DNA from: Luteococcus sanguinis
GTDB lineage: Bacteria > Actinomycetota > Actinomycetes > Propionibacteriales > Propionibacteriaceae
Reading direction: 5' to 3'
Length of the DNA: 64,000 nt
Assembly: GCF_039527675.1 (NCBI RefSeq)
Contig: NZ_BAAAKI010000012.1
Coordinates: 62,001 to 126,000 of the forward strand
Part shown: one piece after another, positions 17,568-28,169 of the stretch
Layout: each line of letters starts with the position of its first letter
Numbering within the stretch: the first letter of the stretch is position 1
The notes under the pieces: generated by a model
What the model was told of the DNA's origin: nothing
Databases searched by the model: none
Seen by the model: the letters and a program-made list of their open reading frames with translations, nothing else
Program-made: the position numbers and the translations under genes

Positions 17568-18581
17568 ATGAGCAACCTCCCGCTGTCAGTACTGGATCTC
17601 GTCCCCGTCGTCGAACACGGCACCTCCGCGCAGGCCATGGCCCGCGCCATCACCCTCGCCAAAGCCGCGGACGAGCTGGACTACCGCCGGTACTGGGTCG
17701 CCGAGCACCACAACATGCCGGCCGTCGCGTCCACCTCGCCGCCCGTGATCATCGCCGCCCTCGGCGCGCACACGCAGCGCATCCGGGTCGGGTCCGGGGG
17801 AGTGATGCTGCCCAACCACGCTCCCTACGTGGTGGCCGAACAGTTCGCCGCCCTCGAGGCGCTGTACCCGGGCCGCGTCGACCTGGGCATCGGCCGCGCT
17901 CCCGGCACCGACCAGCGGACGGCGGCCGCGCTGCGCCGTGATCCGGATGGGCTCAACGTCCACGACTTCCCCCAGCACGTGCTCGAGGTGATGAGCTGGC
18001 TCGGCGACAACCGTCTGGAGAACCCGCAGTCGGCCCACCTGGCCGCCACACCGGTGGCTGAGGGCACCCCCGAGGTGTGGTTGCTCGGCAGCTCGGGCTA
18101 CTCGGCGCAGCTGGCGGGCATGCTGGGCGTGCGCTACTGCTACGCCCACCACTTCGGCCAGATGGACGAGGTGGAGGTGATGGAGGCCTACCGTTCCCGT
18201 TTCGAGCCCTCGGCGACCCTGCCCGAGCCCTACGCCATGGTCTGCACCTCGGTGATCACCGCCGGCACCGAGGAGCAGGCGCAGTACCTCGCCGGCCCGT
18301 CCAAGGTGATGGCGCTTGCTCTGCGCACCAACAAGCTGGGCCCGATCGTCAGCCCCGAGACCGCCGCCGCGCAGGAGTTCAGCCCGCTGGACGAGGCGAT
18401 GCTCTCGCAGCTGCCCGCGACCAAGTTCCTGGGCACACCGGAGACGGTGAAGCCGCAACTGCAGGCCCTGGTCGAGCGCACCGGAGTGCAGGAGCTGATG
18501 GTGACGGCCACCACCTTTGACGTCCAGACCCGTGTCGACACGCTTCGGGACGTCGCCGCGATGGGCCTGCAGACCAGCTGA
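17568..18581 (+). CDS. LLM-class flavin-dependent oxidoreductase (luciferase-like, YhbW type)
   Basis: 337 aa. Signature blocks of the YhbW-like branch of bacterial luciferase-family monooxygenases are present: SVLDLVPV near the N-terminus, YWVAEHHNMP (about 43-52), VGSGGVMLPNHAP (about 74-86) and FAALEALYPGRVDLGIGRAPG (about 93-113). Such proteins form a TIM barrel that uses FMNH2 and oxygen; most substrates are unknown. The gene starts 28 nt after the YdcZ-type transporter and may be co-transcribed with it. A very strong hairpin terminator follows. Confidence 0.9.
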   Translation: MSNLPLSVLDLVPVVEHGTSAQAMARAITLAKAADELDYRRYWVAEHHNMPAVASTSPPVIIAALGAHTQRIRVGSGGVMLPNHAPYVVAEQFAALEALYPGRVDLGIGRAPGTDQRTAAALRRDPDGLNVHDFPQHVLEVMSWLGDNRLENPQSAHLAATPVAEGTPEVWLLGSSGYSAQLAGMLGVRYCYAHHFGQMDEVEVMEAYRSRFEPSATLPEPYAMVCTSVITAGTEEQAQYLAGPSKVMALALRTNKLGPIVSPETAAAQEFSPLDEAMLSQLPATKFLGTPETVKPQLQALVERTGVQELMVTATTFDVQTRVDTLRDVAAMGLQTS

Positions 18582-18602
18582 CGGATCGGATTCCCAGACA
18601 AT

Positions 18603-18638
18603 GAGCAAGGCCCCCGCCATCTGGCGGGGGCCTTGCTC
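18603..18638. terminator. Bidirectional terminator between the LLM oxidoreductase and DUF7455 genes
   Basis: A perfect 17-bp inverted repeat (18603-18619 with 18622-18638) is rich in G-C with only two bases at the apex. It sits 21 nt after each of the two convergent stops. Confidence 0.8.
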
Positions 18639-18659
18639 GTCTCGGCGTTCAGCTGGCTG

Positions 18660-18857
18660 TCAGCTGACCTTCCCGGTCTCGTCCTGGATCTTGAGGGCGA
18701 CCTGCTTCAGCTTGTCGCTGTGGGCGCGGGCGTGGTGCGCGCAGAACAGCAGTTCGCCGCCGGAGCTCATGACGACGCGCAGGTAGGCCTGGGCTCCGCA
18801 ACGGTCGCAACGGTCCGACGCGTCCAGCGTGCGGTCCTCCATGACTGTGGTGCTCAC
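18660..18857 (-). CDS. Small DUF7455 zinc-ribbon-like protein
   Basis: 65 aa. Cys17 and Cys20 (CDRC) and a later CAHHARAH block form a probable C-x2-C ... C-x-H-H metal site, with the strand AYLRVVMSSGGELLFC between. The layout matches the small actinobacterial DUF7455 proteins found beside sigA/sigB and topoisomerase genes. No function is established. I start at GTG 18857 because GGAGG lies just upstream; a longer start at 18890 is possible. The gene converges on the LLM oxidoreductase and is divergent from the topoisomerase IV B gene. Confidence 0.75.
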   Translation of the reverse strand: MSTTVMEDRTLDASDRCDRCGAQAYLRVVMSSGGELLFCAHHARAHSDKLKQVALKIQDETGKVS

Positions 18858-18877
18858 AGTGCCTCCATTCACTCGGT

Positions 18878-18894
18878 GCGAGTGCTGCACTCGC
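18878..18894. promoter_or_regulatory. Palindrome upstream of the DUF7455 gene, possible operator
   Basis: GCGAGTGC-T-GCACTCGC is a perfect 8-bp inverted repeat with one central base, 21 bp upstream of the GTG. It uses the half-sites of CIRCE but in the opposite arrangement, so it is not a CIRCE element. Confidence 0.3.
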
Positions 18895-19014
18895 GCTCGT
18901 AGGGGTCAACGCGTCCAACTGGTGCTTTGTTCCCGGTGCCCGGCCCCCTGCCACCCACAGTACCCAGCGCGTGGTGCCACGGCGTGGAGGCGGGGAATTG
19001 GTCGTGGCGCCCAC

Positions 19015-19020
19015 TAACCT
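19015..19020 (+). promoter_or_regulatory. -10 hexamer for the topoisomerase B subunit gene, leaderless
   Basis: TAACCT ends 6 nt before the GTG at 19027. Confidence 0.55.
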
Positions 19021-19026
19021 TCATGG

Positions 19027-21111
19027 GTGCCGAACGAGAAGAATGTCCCCGCCCAGGGGGGCCGCGAGTACGAGGCCAAGCACCTGCTCGTCCTTGAAGG
19101 ACTGGAAGCGGTGCGCAAGCGCCCGGCCATGTACATCGGGTCCACTGACACCAAGGGCCTGATGCACTGCCTGTGGGAGATCATCGACAACGCGATCGAC
19201 GAAGCACTCGGCGGTGCCGGCGACTCGATCGAGATCTTCCTCAACGCCGACGGTTCGGTGCAGGTGGACGACCACGCCCGCGGCATGCCCGTCGACACCG
19301 AACCCCGCACCGGGCTGAGCGGAGTCGAGGTCATCTTCACCAAGCTGCACGCCGGCGGAAAGTTCGGCGGCGGGGCCTACAACGCGACCGGTGGACTGCA
19401 CGGCGTCGGCGCCTCGGTCGTCAACGCGCTGAGCTCCCGGCTCGACGTGCAGGTCGACCGCAACTCCAAGACCTACGAGATGAGCTTCCGGCGCGGTACC
19501 CCCGGCGTCTTCGACGGTCCGGGCCCCGACGCGCCGTTCACGCCCACCTCAGGGCTGCGCGAGGTGGGCAAGGCAAAGCGCGGCGTCACCGGTTCGCGGG
19601 TGCGTTACTGGCCCGACCGCCAGATCTTCCTCAAGGACGCCCAGCTCAACGTCGACTCGCTGCTGGCCCGCGCGCGCCAGTCGTCCTTCCTGGTGCCGGG
19701 GCTGAAGTTCACCGTCACCGACCGGCGCAACGGCGCGGACGACGTGGAGGTCTTCCACCACGAGGGCGGCATCAGCGAGTTCTGCGACTTCCTCAGCCAG
19801 GGTGACCCGGTCACCGACGTGTTGCGGTTGCAGGGCAGCGACCAGTTCGTCGAGACCGTCCCGATGCTGGACGCCGAGACGGGCGCGATGACCCCTCAAG
19901 ACGTGCAGCGCACCCTCGACGTCGACATCGCCGTGCGCTGGAGCAACACCTACGACACGACGGTGAAGAGCTTCGTCAACATCATCTCCACGCCCAAGGG
20001 CGGCACCCATGTCACCGGTTTCGAGCGGGCGATGACCCGCTCGTTCACCAGGGCGATGGAGGGCACCCGCATCATGAAGGCGGGCGACGAGATCATCAAG
20101 GACGACTGTCTGGAGGGGCTCACCGCCGTCGTCACGGTGCGCCTGGCGGAGCCGCAGTTCGAGGGTCAGACGAAGGAGGTGCTCGGCACCCCGCCCGCCA
20201 CCCGAATCGTCCAGCGCGTGGTCGAGCGCGAGCTGGGCGACTTCCTCACCTCGACCAAGCCAGCGCAGAAGGCGCAGGCACGCAACCTGATGGAGAAGGT
20301 GATCGGCGCCTCGCGCACCCGCGTCGCCGCCCGCGCCCACAAGGAGAACCAGCGCCGCAAGAATGCGCTGGAGTCGAGTTCGCTGCCGCCCAAGTTGAAG
20401 GACTGCCGCTCCAACGACTCGGAGAAGACCGAACTGTTCATCGTCGAGGGTGACTCGGCGCTGGGGACGGCCGGACGGGCCCGCAACTCGGAGTTCCAGG
20501 CCTTGCTCCCGATCCGGGGCAAGATCCTCAACGTCCAGAAGGCCTCGGTCGGCGACATGCTCAAGAACGTCGAGTGCGCCGCGATCATCCAAGTGGTCGG
20601 CGCCGGTTCCGGCCGTACCTTCGAGCTGGACCAGGCGCGCTATGGAAAGGTCATCTTCATGGCCGACGCCGATTCCGACGGCGCGCACATCCGCACCCTG
20701 CTGGCGACCCTCTTCTTCAAGTACATGCGCCCGATGGTGGAGGCCGGCCGGGTGTATTCGGCCGTCCCGCCGCTGCACCGTTTCGAGCTGACCAACCCGC
20801 GCCGCGGTCAGGAGCGCTACATCTACACCTACTCCGACGCGGAGTACCGGCGCAAGACGGCAGAGCTCACCAAGAAGGGCATCAACTTCAAGGAGCCCCA
20901 GCGCTACAAGGGCCTCGGCGAGATGGACGCCGACCAGCTCAAGGAGACCACGATGGACCCCCGGCACCGTGCCCTGCGCCGGATCACCGTGGACGAGATC
21001 GAGGCCGCCGAGGCAGTCTTCGAGAAGCTGATGGGCAACGATGTCGCCCCCCGCAAGGAGTTCATCCTCGAGGGTGCCTACCTGCTCGACCAGGAGCAGA
21101 TCGACGCCTGA
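19027..21111 (+). CDS. parE: DNA topoisomerase IV (type IIA) subunit B
   Basis: 694 aa. The N-terminal GHKL ATPase has the Bergerat motifs EIIDNAIDEAL (about residue 56 on), DDHARGMPV and GGLHGVGASVVNAL. The transducer domain follows. The TOPRIM domain has EGDSALGTAGRARN and the metal-binding DADSDGAHIRTLL, and the tail ends with the usual RYKGLGEMDADQL block. It acts with the A subunit at 24337-26904 to pass duplexes through double-strand breaks. The absence of the extended GyrB insertion and the separation from dnaA/recF support topoisomerase IV rather than gyrase, which is normally near oriC. The start is fixed by the leaderless promoter signature. Confidence 0.88.
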   Translation: MPNEKNVPAQGGREYEAKHLLVLEGLEAVRKRPAMYIGSTDTKGLMHCLWEIIDNAIDEALGGAGDSIEIFLNADGSVQVDDHARGMPVDTEPRTGLSGVEVIFTKLHAGGKFGGGAYNATGGLHGVGASVVNALSSRLDVQVDRNSKTYEMSFRRGTPGVFDGPGPDAPFTPTSGLREVGKAKRGVTGSRVRYWPDRQIFLKDAQLNVDSLLARARQSSFLVPGLKFTVTDRRNGADDVEVFHHEGGISEFCDFLSQGDPVTDVLRLQGSDQFVETVPMLDAETGAMTPQDVQRTLDVDIAVRWSNTYDTTVKSFVNIISTPKGGTHVTGFERAMTRSFTRAMEGTRIMKAGDEIIKDDCLEGLTAVVTVRLAEPQFEGQTKEVLGTPPATRIVQRVVERELGDFLTSTKPAQKAQARNLMEKVIGASRTRVAARAHKENQRRKNALESSSLPPKLKDCRSNDSEKTELFIVEGDSALGTAGRARNSEFQALLPIRGKILNVQKASVGDMLKNVECAAIIQVVGAGSGRTFELDQARYGKVIFMADADSDGAHIRTLLATLFFKYMRPMVEAGRVYSAVPPLHRFELTNPRRGQERYIYTYSDAEYRRKTAELTKKGINFKEPQRYKGLGEMDADQLKETTMDPRHRALRRITVDEIEAAEAVFEKLMGNDVAPRKEFILEGAYLLDQEQIDA

Positions 21112-21136
21112 CCTGGCCGGGGTGAGTTCTGGAACT

Positions 21137-21261
21137 CAGATTCAACCCGATCAGGGTCGCCCAGATTCAGCCCGATCAGGGTCGCCCAGATTCAATCCGA
21201 CCAGGGTCGCCCAGATTCAATCCGACCAGGGTCGCCCAGATTCAACCCGACCAGGGTCGCA
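21137..21261. repeat. Tandem array: five copies of a 25-bp unit
   Basis: Five head-to-tail units begin with CAGATTCAA/G and end with CAGGGTCGCC. Copies differ only at three positions (AAC/AGC/AAT and GATC/GACC). The array starts 26 bp after the parE stop. The last unit runs directly into a hairpin (21253-21301). The 25-bp period is not a multiple of three and there are no spacers, so it is neither coding nor CRISPR. Confidence 0.9.
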
Positions 21262-21301
21262 ATGTGTACCGACGGCGGTGGCCGATACCCATTGCGACCC
21301 T
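21253..21301. terminator. Hairpin between convergent parE and SRPBCC genes
   Basis: AGGGTCGCAATG (21253-21264) pairs perfectly with CATTGCGACCCT (21290-21301). Its left arm overlaps the last unit of the 25-bp tandem array. The position between two convergent stops suits a bidirectional terminator. Confidence 0.55.
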
Positions 21302-21322
21302 TCACGGGCGGTTCGCGTGGCC

Positions 21323-21787
21323 TCAGGCCAGCGCGTCAGCCAGGGTGCCGAGCGACTTGTCCAGCAGGTCTTCCTTGGCGAACGTCTCCTTGGCCAGCTT
21401 GATGACCGCCGGGTTCTCGATTTCGGCGTAGTCGTAGGTCAACGTGACCTTGGTGTTGTCGGCGTCGATGGGCTCCAGCTCGTAGAGCCATTTGGCGCCC
21501 ACCTCGACGTCGCTCGTGAGGTTCTTCTCGTTCTGCCAGCCGATGAGTCGGCCATCCTGGATGGCGAAGACGCGATTCTGGGTCTGGTACTCCGACCCGT
21601 CCCCCTTGACCATGTTCATCCGGAAGCTGTCCCCGACCTCCTTGAGGCGCTCCCCGAAGTCGGCCGAACGAACCGAGCCGCTTGAGTCGGTCTCCGGGTG
21701 GCGCTGCGGGTTGCTCAGCAGGTCGAAGATGTCGGCGGCCGAGGCCGGGATATCGCGGGTAGCGCTGACGCTGGTGTTCTCAGTCAT
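21323..21787 (-). CDS. SRPBCC-family (START/Bet v1-like) ligand-binding protein
   Basis: 154 aa. The N-terminus VSATRDIPASAADIFDLLSNPQRHPETD is the usual opening of polyketide cyclase/dehydratase SRPBCC proteins. A central GDSFRMNM..GSEY..QNRVF and W-x-Y-E-L strands follow, with a long C-terminal helix (about 120-150). The helix-grip fold binds small hydrophobic ligands; no ligand can be named. The ATG has TTAGCT 6 nt upstream, suggesting a leaderless transcript. It is divergent from the UMF1-type transporter and convergent with parE. Confidence 0.8.
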   Translation of the reverse strand: MTENTSVSATRDIPASAADIFDLLSNPQRHPETDSSGSVRSADFGERLKEVGDSFRMNMVKGDGSEYQTQNRVFAIQDGRLIGWQNEKNLTSDVEVGAKWLYELEPIDADNTKVTLTYDYAEIENPAVIKLAKETFAKEDLLDKSLGTLADALA

Positions 21788-21793
21788 GGCTTC

Positions 21794-21799
21794 AGCTAA
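21794..21799 (-). promoter_or_regulatory. Possible -10 hexamer for the SRPBCC gene
   Basis: TTAGCT on the minus strand ends 6 nt before the ATG at 21787. Confidence 0.3.
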
Positions 21800-21847
21800 G
21801 CACCCAACATGTCGTCGTGGCAGCGGGTTCGCGATCGGCTGATCGAC

Positions 21848-21853
21848 TAGGTT
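21848..21853 (+). promoter_or_regulatory. -10 hexamer for the UMF1-type transporter gene, leaderless
   Basis: TAGGTT ends 6 nt before the GTG at 21860. Confidence 0.55.
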
Positions 21854-21859
21854 TCCAGC

Positions 21860-23182
21860 GTGACCCAGACAGTTGATTCGGCCGCGGCGCCGCCGCCGCT
21901 CGTCCCGGCCCTATCCGGCGAGGGAGCCTCTCGCAAGGTCGTCGTCGCCTGGAGTGCCTATGACTTCGCGGGCAATGCCCTCAACACCGTGATGATCAGC
22001 TTCGTCTTCTCCGTCTACGTGACCTCGACGGTCGCCGACGACCCCGAGCACGGCCAGACCGTCTGGTCATGGTTCCAGGCCGCTGCTGGCATCTGCCTGG
22101 CGGTGCTGGCCCCCTTGATGGGCGCCTGGGCCGACCGGGTGGTGCGCACCCGACGGATGCTCTCGGTGACCACCATGATCACCATCGCCGCGATGGCCGC
22201 CTGTTACTTCGTCAAGCCGGAGAATCCCTATCTCTACCTCGGAGCCGGGCTGCTGGCCTTCGCGTCGGTCACGCAGGACATTGCGGGCGTCTTCTACAAC
22301 GGGATGCTCCCCCGCATATCCACCCCCTCCAATGTCGGACGGATCTCAGGCACCGCCTGGGCGCTGGGCTACCTGGGCGGCACCCTGTGCCTGGTGCTGG
22401 CGCTGTTCGGTTTCATCCTGGACGGCGGTGTGCTGGGACTGCCCACCCATGACGCCATCAACGCCCGCTCGGTCGCGCTGCTGTGCGCGGTGTTCATGCT
22501 GCTGTTCTCGCTCCCGGTGATGGTGCTCGGGCCCAACAACACCCCGCGTCCGGGCGTCGCGCCGTTCACGGTCACCGGGGCCTACCGCGACATCGGCCGG
22601 CGCCTGGTGCGGATGTGGCGTGACGAACGCGCGCTTCTGCACTTCCTCGGTGCCGCGGCGCTCTACCGCGACGGGCTCAATGCTGTGTTCGCCTTCGCCG
22701 GCGTGATCGCCGCGACCGCCTACGGCTTCAGCCAGGAGCAGGTCATCTACTTCGGTCTTGCCGCGAACGTCATGGCCGCGATCGGAACCTGGATCTTCGG
22801 ACGGGTGGACGACCGCTTCGGCCCACGCCCGGTGATCCTGGGCAGCCTGATCGTGATCGTCGTCCTGGGGCTGGGGATCGTGGGCGTCAACAAGGTCATC
22901 ACCTTCTGGGTGTTCGGGCTGGCGATCGCCTCGCTCGTGGGGCCCATCCAGTCCGCCAGCCGTACCCTTCTGACCCGCATCATCCCGGCGGGGGAGGAGA
23001 ACGAGACCTACGGCCTCTACACCACGGTCGGACGCGTGGTGAGTTTCGTCGCGCCGGGGCTCACGGGCCTGTTCACGCTGGCCTTCGGGGCCCGGTGGGG
23101 GCTGATGGGAATCGTCGTGACCCTGGTGTTCGGGCTGGTCGCATTCTGGCCGCTGCGGATTCCCGGAGTGACCCACCGGTAA
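21860..23182 (+). CDS. MFS transporter, UMF1/Atg22-like family
   Basis: 440 aa with about 12 hydrophobic helices. The opening VVVAWSAYDFAGNALNTVMISFVFSVYV and the loop GAWADRVVRTRR are typical of the UMF1 (Atg22-like) branch of the major facilitator superfamily, as are QDIAGVFYNGMLPRI and IAATAYGFSQEQVIYFGLAANV. Eukaryotic Atg22 exports amino acids from the vacuole; bacterial substrates are unknown. The GTG start follows a leaderless promoter signature. The TAA stop at 23180-23182 forms the first half of the likely -10 hexamer of the next gene. Confidence 0.88.
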   Translation: MTQTVDSAAAPPPLVPALSGEGASRKVVVAWSAYDFAGNALNTVMISFVFSVYVTSTVADDPEHGQTVWSWFQAAAGICLAVLAPLMGAWADRVVRTRRMLSVTTMITIAAMAACYFVKPENPYLYLGAGLLAFASVTQDIAGVFYNGMLPRISTPSNVGRISGTAWALGYLGGTLCLVLALFGFILDGGVLGLPTHDAINARSVALLCAVFMLLFSLPVMVLGPNNTPRPGVAPFTVTGAYRDIGRRLVRMWRDERALLHFLGAAALYRDGLNAVFAFAGVIAATAYGFSQEQVIYFGLAANVMAAIGTWIFGRVDDRFGPRPVILGSLIVIVVLGLGIVGVNKVITFWVFGLAIASLVGPIQSASRTLLTRIIPAGEENETYGLYTTVGRVVSFVAPGLTGLFTLAFGARWGLMGIVVTLVFGLVAFWPLRIPGVTHR

Positions 23183-23185
23183 CTT
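23180..23185 (+). promoter_or_regulatory. -10 hexamer for the RBBP9-type gene, overlapping the upstream stop codon
   Basis: TAACTT ends 7 nt before the ATG at 23193. Its first three bases are the stop codon of the UMF1-type gene. Confidence 0.45.
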
Positions 23186-23192
23186 GCGGGCC

Positions 23193-23744
23193 ATGCCCAC
23201 CTCGTTCGAACACCGCTATGTCATCGCTCCCGGCTGGCACGGCTCCGGCGCCGAACACTGGCAGACCCACTGGGAACGCGCGTGGGGCAACCAGGCCGTG
23301 CGGGTGCAGATCGAATCCTGGGAACACCCCGACCTGGACGACTACCTGACCAGCCTGGACGACGCTGTGGGTGCCGCGAAGCTCTGCACGATCGTCGCGC
23401 ACAGCCTCGGTACCTGGGCGGCCGCGGAGTGGGCGCGGACCCGACAGCCGTCCAATGTCCGGCTGCTGTTGGTCGCCCCGCCCGACCCTGACGCGGAGAG
23501 CTTCCCGCGCGATGAGGCGCCGACCTTTGTGCTGGACGCACGCCCGATCGGTGTTCCCGCGCTGGTGGTCGCAAGCACCGATGACCCCTACGACACCGAG
23601 CCGGCAGCACGTCGGATTGCCGCGGCCTGGGGTGCCCCGATCGAGGTTGTCGGAGCGCACGGGCATCTCAACTCGGCGTCCCGGCTGGGCATGTGGCCAG
23701 TCGGCCAGGCACTCCTGGCGCGACTGGAGCACATGCCGCTGTGA
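23193..23744 (+). CDS. RBBP9/YdeN-family alpha/beta hydrolase
   Basis: 183 aa, the normal size of this small serine-hydrolase family. Signatures are PGWHGSGAEHWQTHWE near the N-terminus, the nucleophile elbow HSLGTWAA, and the acid and His of the triad in STDDPYDTE and GAHGHLNSASRLG. The physiological substrate is unknown. The ATG at 23193 sits 7 nt after a TAACTT hexamer. A palindromic repeat element lies directly after the stop, between this gene and the convergent carbonic anhydrase gene. Confidence 0.87.
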   Translation: MPTSFEHRYVIAPGWHGSGAEHWQTHWERAWGNQAVRVQIESWEHPDLDDYLTSLDDAVGAAKLCTIVAHSLGTWAAAEWARTRQPSNVRLLLVAPPDPDAESFPRDEAPTFVLDARPIGVPALVVASTDDPYDTEPAARRIAAAWGAPIEVVGAHGHLNSASRLGMWPVGQALLARLEHMPL

Positions 23745-23767
23745 CCCCTTGACAGGCTCGGGGAGCG
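23745..23767. repeat. Dispersed palindromic repeat element (intergenic copy)
   Basis: Starts right after the hydrolase stop: CCCCTTGACAGGCTCGGGG, then AGCG. The ends are roughly complementary (CCCC..GGGG). It resembles the copies at 3081, 28170 and 54922. Confidence 0.6.
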
Positions 23768-23777
23768 TGAACGGGGG

Positions 23778-24272
23778 TCAGAGGACCTGGGAGATCTTCC
23801 CGGAGTCGACGTCGTAGAGGAAGCCACCGATCTTGGTGCGGGGCTTGATCGCCGGGTGCGAGCGCAGCAGGCGGACGTCGAAGTCGAGGGTGCGGTCCTG
23901 GTCGGGGTTCGCGCCGAAGGTCATTCCGCGCAGATCCATCGAGGAGAACTCGATGATCTTGTCGGCCACTTCGGCGTCGGTGCCCGAGGCCATCGCGCAG
24001 CGGCTGTGCTGGACCACCATGATCCGGTCGACATTGAGCAGGTGTGAGCCGAGGATGCAACCGGTCAGCACGTCGGGGGTCACGCGCCCGCCGGGGCTGC
24101 GCAGGATCTTCGCGTCGCCCAGCTTCAAGCCGAGCATGGCGAGCGGCTCGATGCGGGAGTCCATGCACGTGATCACGAGCACGCCCGCCCTGGCGATGCC
24201 GTCGAAGCCGCCGTCTGAGAAGCTCTCTGCGTAGACGTCGTTGGCCTTCAGAAGATCTTCGAATTCACCCAT
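23778..24272 (-). CDS. Beta-carbonic anhydrase
   Basis: 164 aa. Zinc ligands and the Asp-Arg dyad are in place: Cys36-Met-Asp38-Ser-Arg40, and His89-Ser-Arg-Cys92 further on, matching the C-x-D-x-R ... H-x-x-C layout of beta-class enzymes. It interconverts CO2 and bicarbonate in the cytoplasm. The protein is shorter than plant-type members and close to the compact mycobacterial Rv1284-like form. A TATGTT hexamer 6 nt before the ATG indicates a leaderless transcript. The gene lies downstream of parC on the same strand, separated from it by a hairpin. Confidence 0.93.
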   Translation of the reverse strand: MGEFEDLLKANDVYAESFSDGGFDGIARAGVLVITCMDSRIEPLAMLGLKLGDAKILRSPGGRVTPDVLTGCILGSHLLNVDRIMVVQHSRCAMASGTDAEVADKIIEFSSMDLRGMTFGANPDQDRTLDFDVRLLRSHPAIKPRTKIGGFLYDVDSGKISQVL

Positions 24273-24278
24273 GAGGTC

Positions 24279-24284
24279 AACATA
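24279..24284 (-). promoter_or_regulatory. -10 hexamer for the carbonic anhydrase gene, leaderless
   Basis: TATGTT on the minus strand ends 6 nt before the ATG at 24272. Confidence 0.5.
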
Positions 24285-24286
24285 TC

Positions 24287-24325
24287 GCCGTCCGCGGGGC
24301 TTCGAGGGTGGGGTCCGCGGACGGC
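24287..24325 (-). terminator. Terminator-like hairpin after parC
   Basis: GCCGTCCGCGG (24287-24297) pairs perfectly with 24315-24325 across a 17-nt loop. It begins 11 nt after the parC stop on the minus strand. There is no clear T-run. Confidence 0.6.
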
Positions 24326-24336
24326 CACACGCCTGC

Positions 24337-26904
<2,568 letters not shown>

Positions 26905-27014
26905 GCGCGTGCGTGCTCCTTCTGTCGCCCTCGCGTCTCAGGCGACCCCACATTCTCGCCGACGCAGGACGATGGGGCATCCCCGGCGCGCCGGAGGGAG
27001 CGTGCCTCGCCGGG

Positions 27015-28055
27015 TCAGAGCTCTTCGAGGAGCGCTTCCAGCGGTCCGGCCAGCTCGTCGCCGTCCTTCCCGCGAACCTCGGGCGCCAGGTCGGGGTGCC
27101 ACGCCAGGTCGTCGTCGTCCTCGAGGACCGTGGCGGTGCCGTGGGCCAACACCTGCTCGGCCATCGTCAACTGGCGGATCGCGATCGCTCGCACCTTGTC
27201 GGGCTGCAGCTCGGCGAACTCCCGATAGAGCGAGGGATCGTGCTGCCCGTCGTCACCGACCAGCAGCCAGCGGACGTGGGGCAGGTCGCGCGCCAGTTCT
27301 CGCAGCGCGCGGCGCTTGTGTTCGGGCCCGGAGCGGAACCAGCCAGTGTTCGTGGGGCCCCAGTCGGTGAGCAGCAGCGGACCGGCCGGGTAGCCATTGC
27401 GCGCCATGAAGCGGGTCAGGAAGGGATGGGTGTTCCACGCCCCGGTCGAGACATAGATGATCGGCGAGCCAGGGTTTTCGTCCAGCATGCGGCGGTAGAG
27501 CTCGGCCATCCCGGGGACGGCGCGCCGGCCCTCCTCGGTGACCACGAAGGTGTTCCAGGCAGCGAGGAAGAGTCGGGGCAGGAAGGTGGTGAGGATGGTG
27601 TCGTCGATGTCGCTGACGATGCCGAAGTCGACCGACTCGTCGACCACCTGCACCGCTGCGCTCACCGACTCCTCGCCGACGGTGATCGTCGCCTCGCCCC
27701 AGCCGGCCTCCAGGTCGTGGTTCTGCAGACGGACGTCGACATAGCCGCCGCGGTCGGTGCGGACCTGGACTGAACTCCCGCCCACCGTGACCGTGACCTG
27801 CGCGCGCTGGGCGGGAGCGGTGAAGAAGTTGCGCCAGCCACGCTGCGACAAGAACTCCTCGGCGGCCGAGCCAAAGGGGGTCGTCGCCGCGGCGGGACGC
27901 AGTACCACGCGCGCCAGTACCCGGACGTGGTCGGTGGTGCCGTAGCCGGTGTAGGGGATGACGGACTCGACCCATCCCGATTTCCGGAGCCGGCCGTTGA
28001 TGACCTTGCGCACACCATCTTCTGCGCGGGCTCCGATGAAGGGTCTGGTCGACAT
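27015..28055 (-). CDS. App1-like (DUF2183) phosphatidate phosphatase domain protein
   Basis: 346 aa. The HAD-type catalytic motif SDIDDTILTT (about 145-154) and GDDGQHDPSLY (about 270-280) are the App1/DUF2183 hallmarks. Between them lies the conserved VSTGAWNTHPFLTRFM block. Yeast App1 is a phosphatidate phosphatase; bacterial homologues are untested, so a lipid phosphate substrate is only a family-level inference. No signal peptide is visible. The ATG has TATCGT 7 nt upstream. The gene is divergent from the DUF5998 operon, with a 21-bp tandem repeat array in the 158-bp gap. Confidence 0.85.
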   Translation of the reverse strand: MSTRPFIGARAEDGVRKVINGRLRKSGWVESVIPYTGYGTTDHVRVLARVVLRPAAATTPFGSAAEEFLSQRGWRNFFTAPAQRAQVTVTVGGSSVQVRTDRGGYVDVRLQNHDLEAGWGEATITVGEESVSAAVQVVDESVDFGIVSDIDDTILTTFLPRLFLAAWNTFVVTEEGRRAVPGMAELYRRMLDENPGSPIIYVSTGAWNTHPFLTRFMARNGYPAGPLLLTDWGPTNTGWFRSGPEHKRRALRELARDLPHVRWLLVGDDGQHDPSLYREFAELQPDKVRAIAIRQLTMAEQVLAHGTATVLEDDDDLAWHPDLAPEVRGKDGDELAGPLEALLEEL

Positions 28056-28062
28056 GCGTCAG

Positions 28063-28068
28063 ACGATA
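28063..28068 (-). promoter_or_regulatory. -10 hexamer for the App1-like gene, leaderless
   Basis: TATCGT on the minus strand ends 7 nt before the ATG at 28055. Confidence 0.45.
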
Positions 28069-28100
28069 TCGGCAGGCCGTGACACCACGACCACTCTTCG

Positions 28101-28169
28101 CGATCCCCGAGTCGACCCAAACGATCCCCGAGCCGACCCAAACGATCCCCGAGTCGACCCAAACGATCC
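28101..28169. repeat. Tandem array: three full copies plus a partial copy of a 21-bp unit
   Basis: Units start at 28101, 28122 and 28143 with CGATCCCCGAGTCGACCC (one copy has CCGAC). A fourth copy starts at 28164 and diverges after CGATCCCCGAG into a palindromic repeat element. It lies between the divergent App1-like and DUF5998 genes. Confidence 0.88.

Noticed and set aside
18878..18894. CIRCE/HrcA operator
   Set aside because: The half-sites are in reverse order with a 1-bp gap rather than the CIRCE arrangement with a 9-bp gap, and no chaperone gene is adjacent.
21137..21261. CRISPR array
   Set aside because: The 25-bp units are directly adjacent with no spacers, and no cas gene is present.
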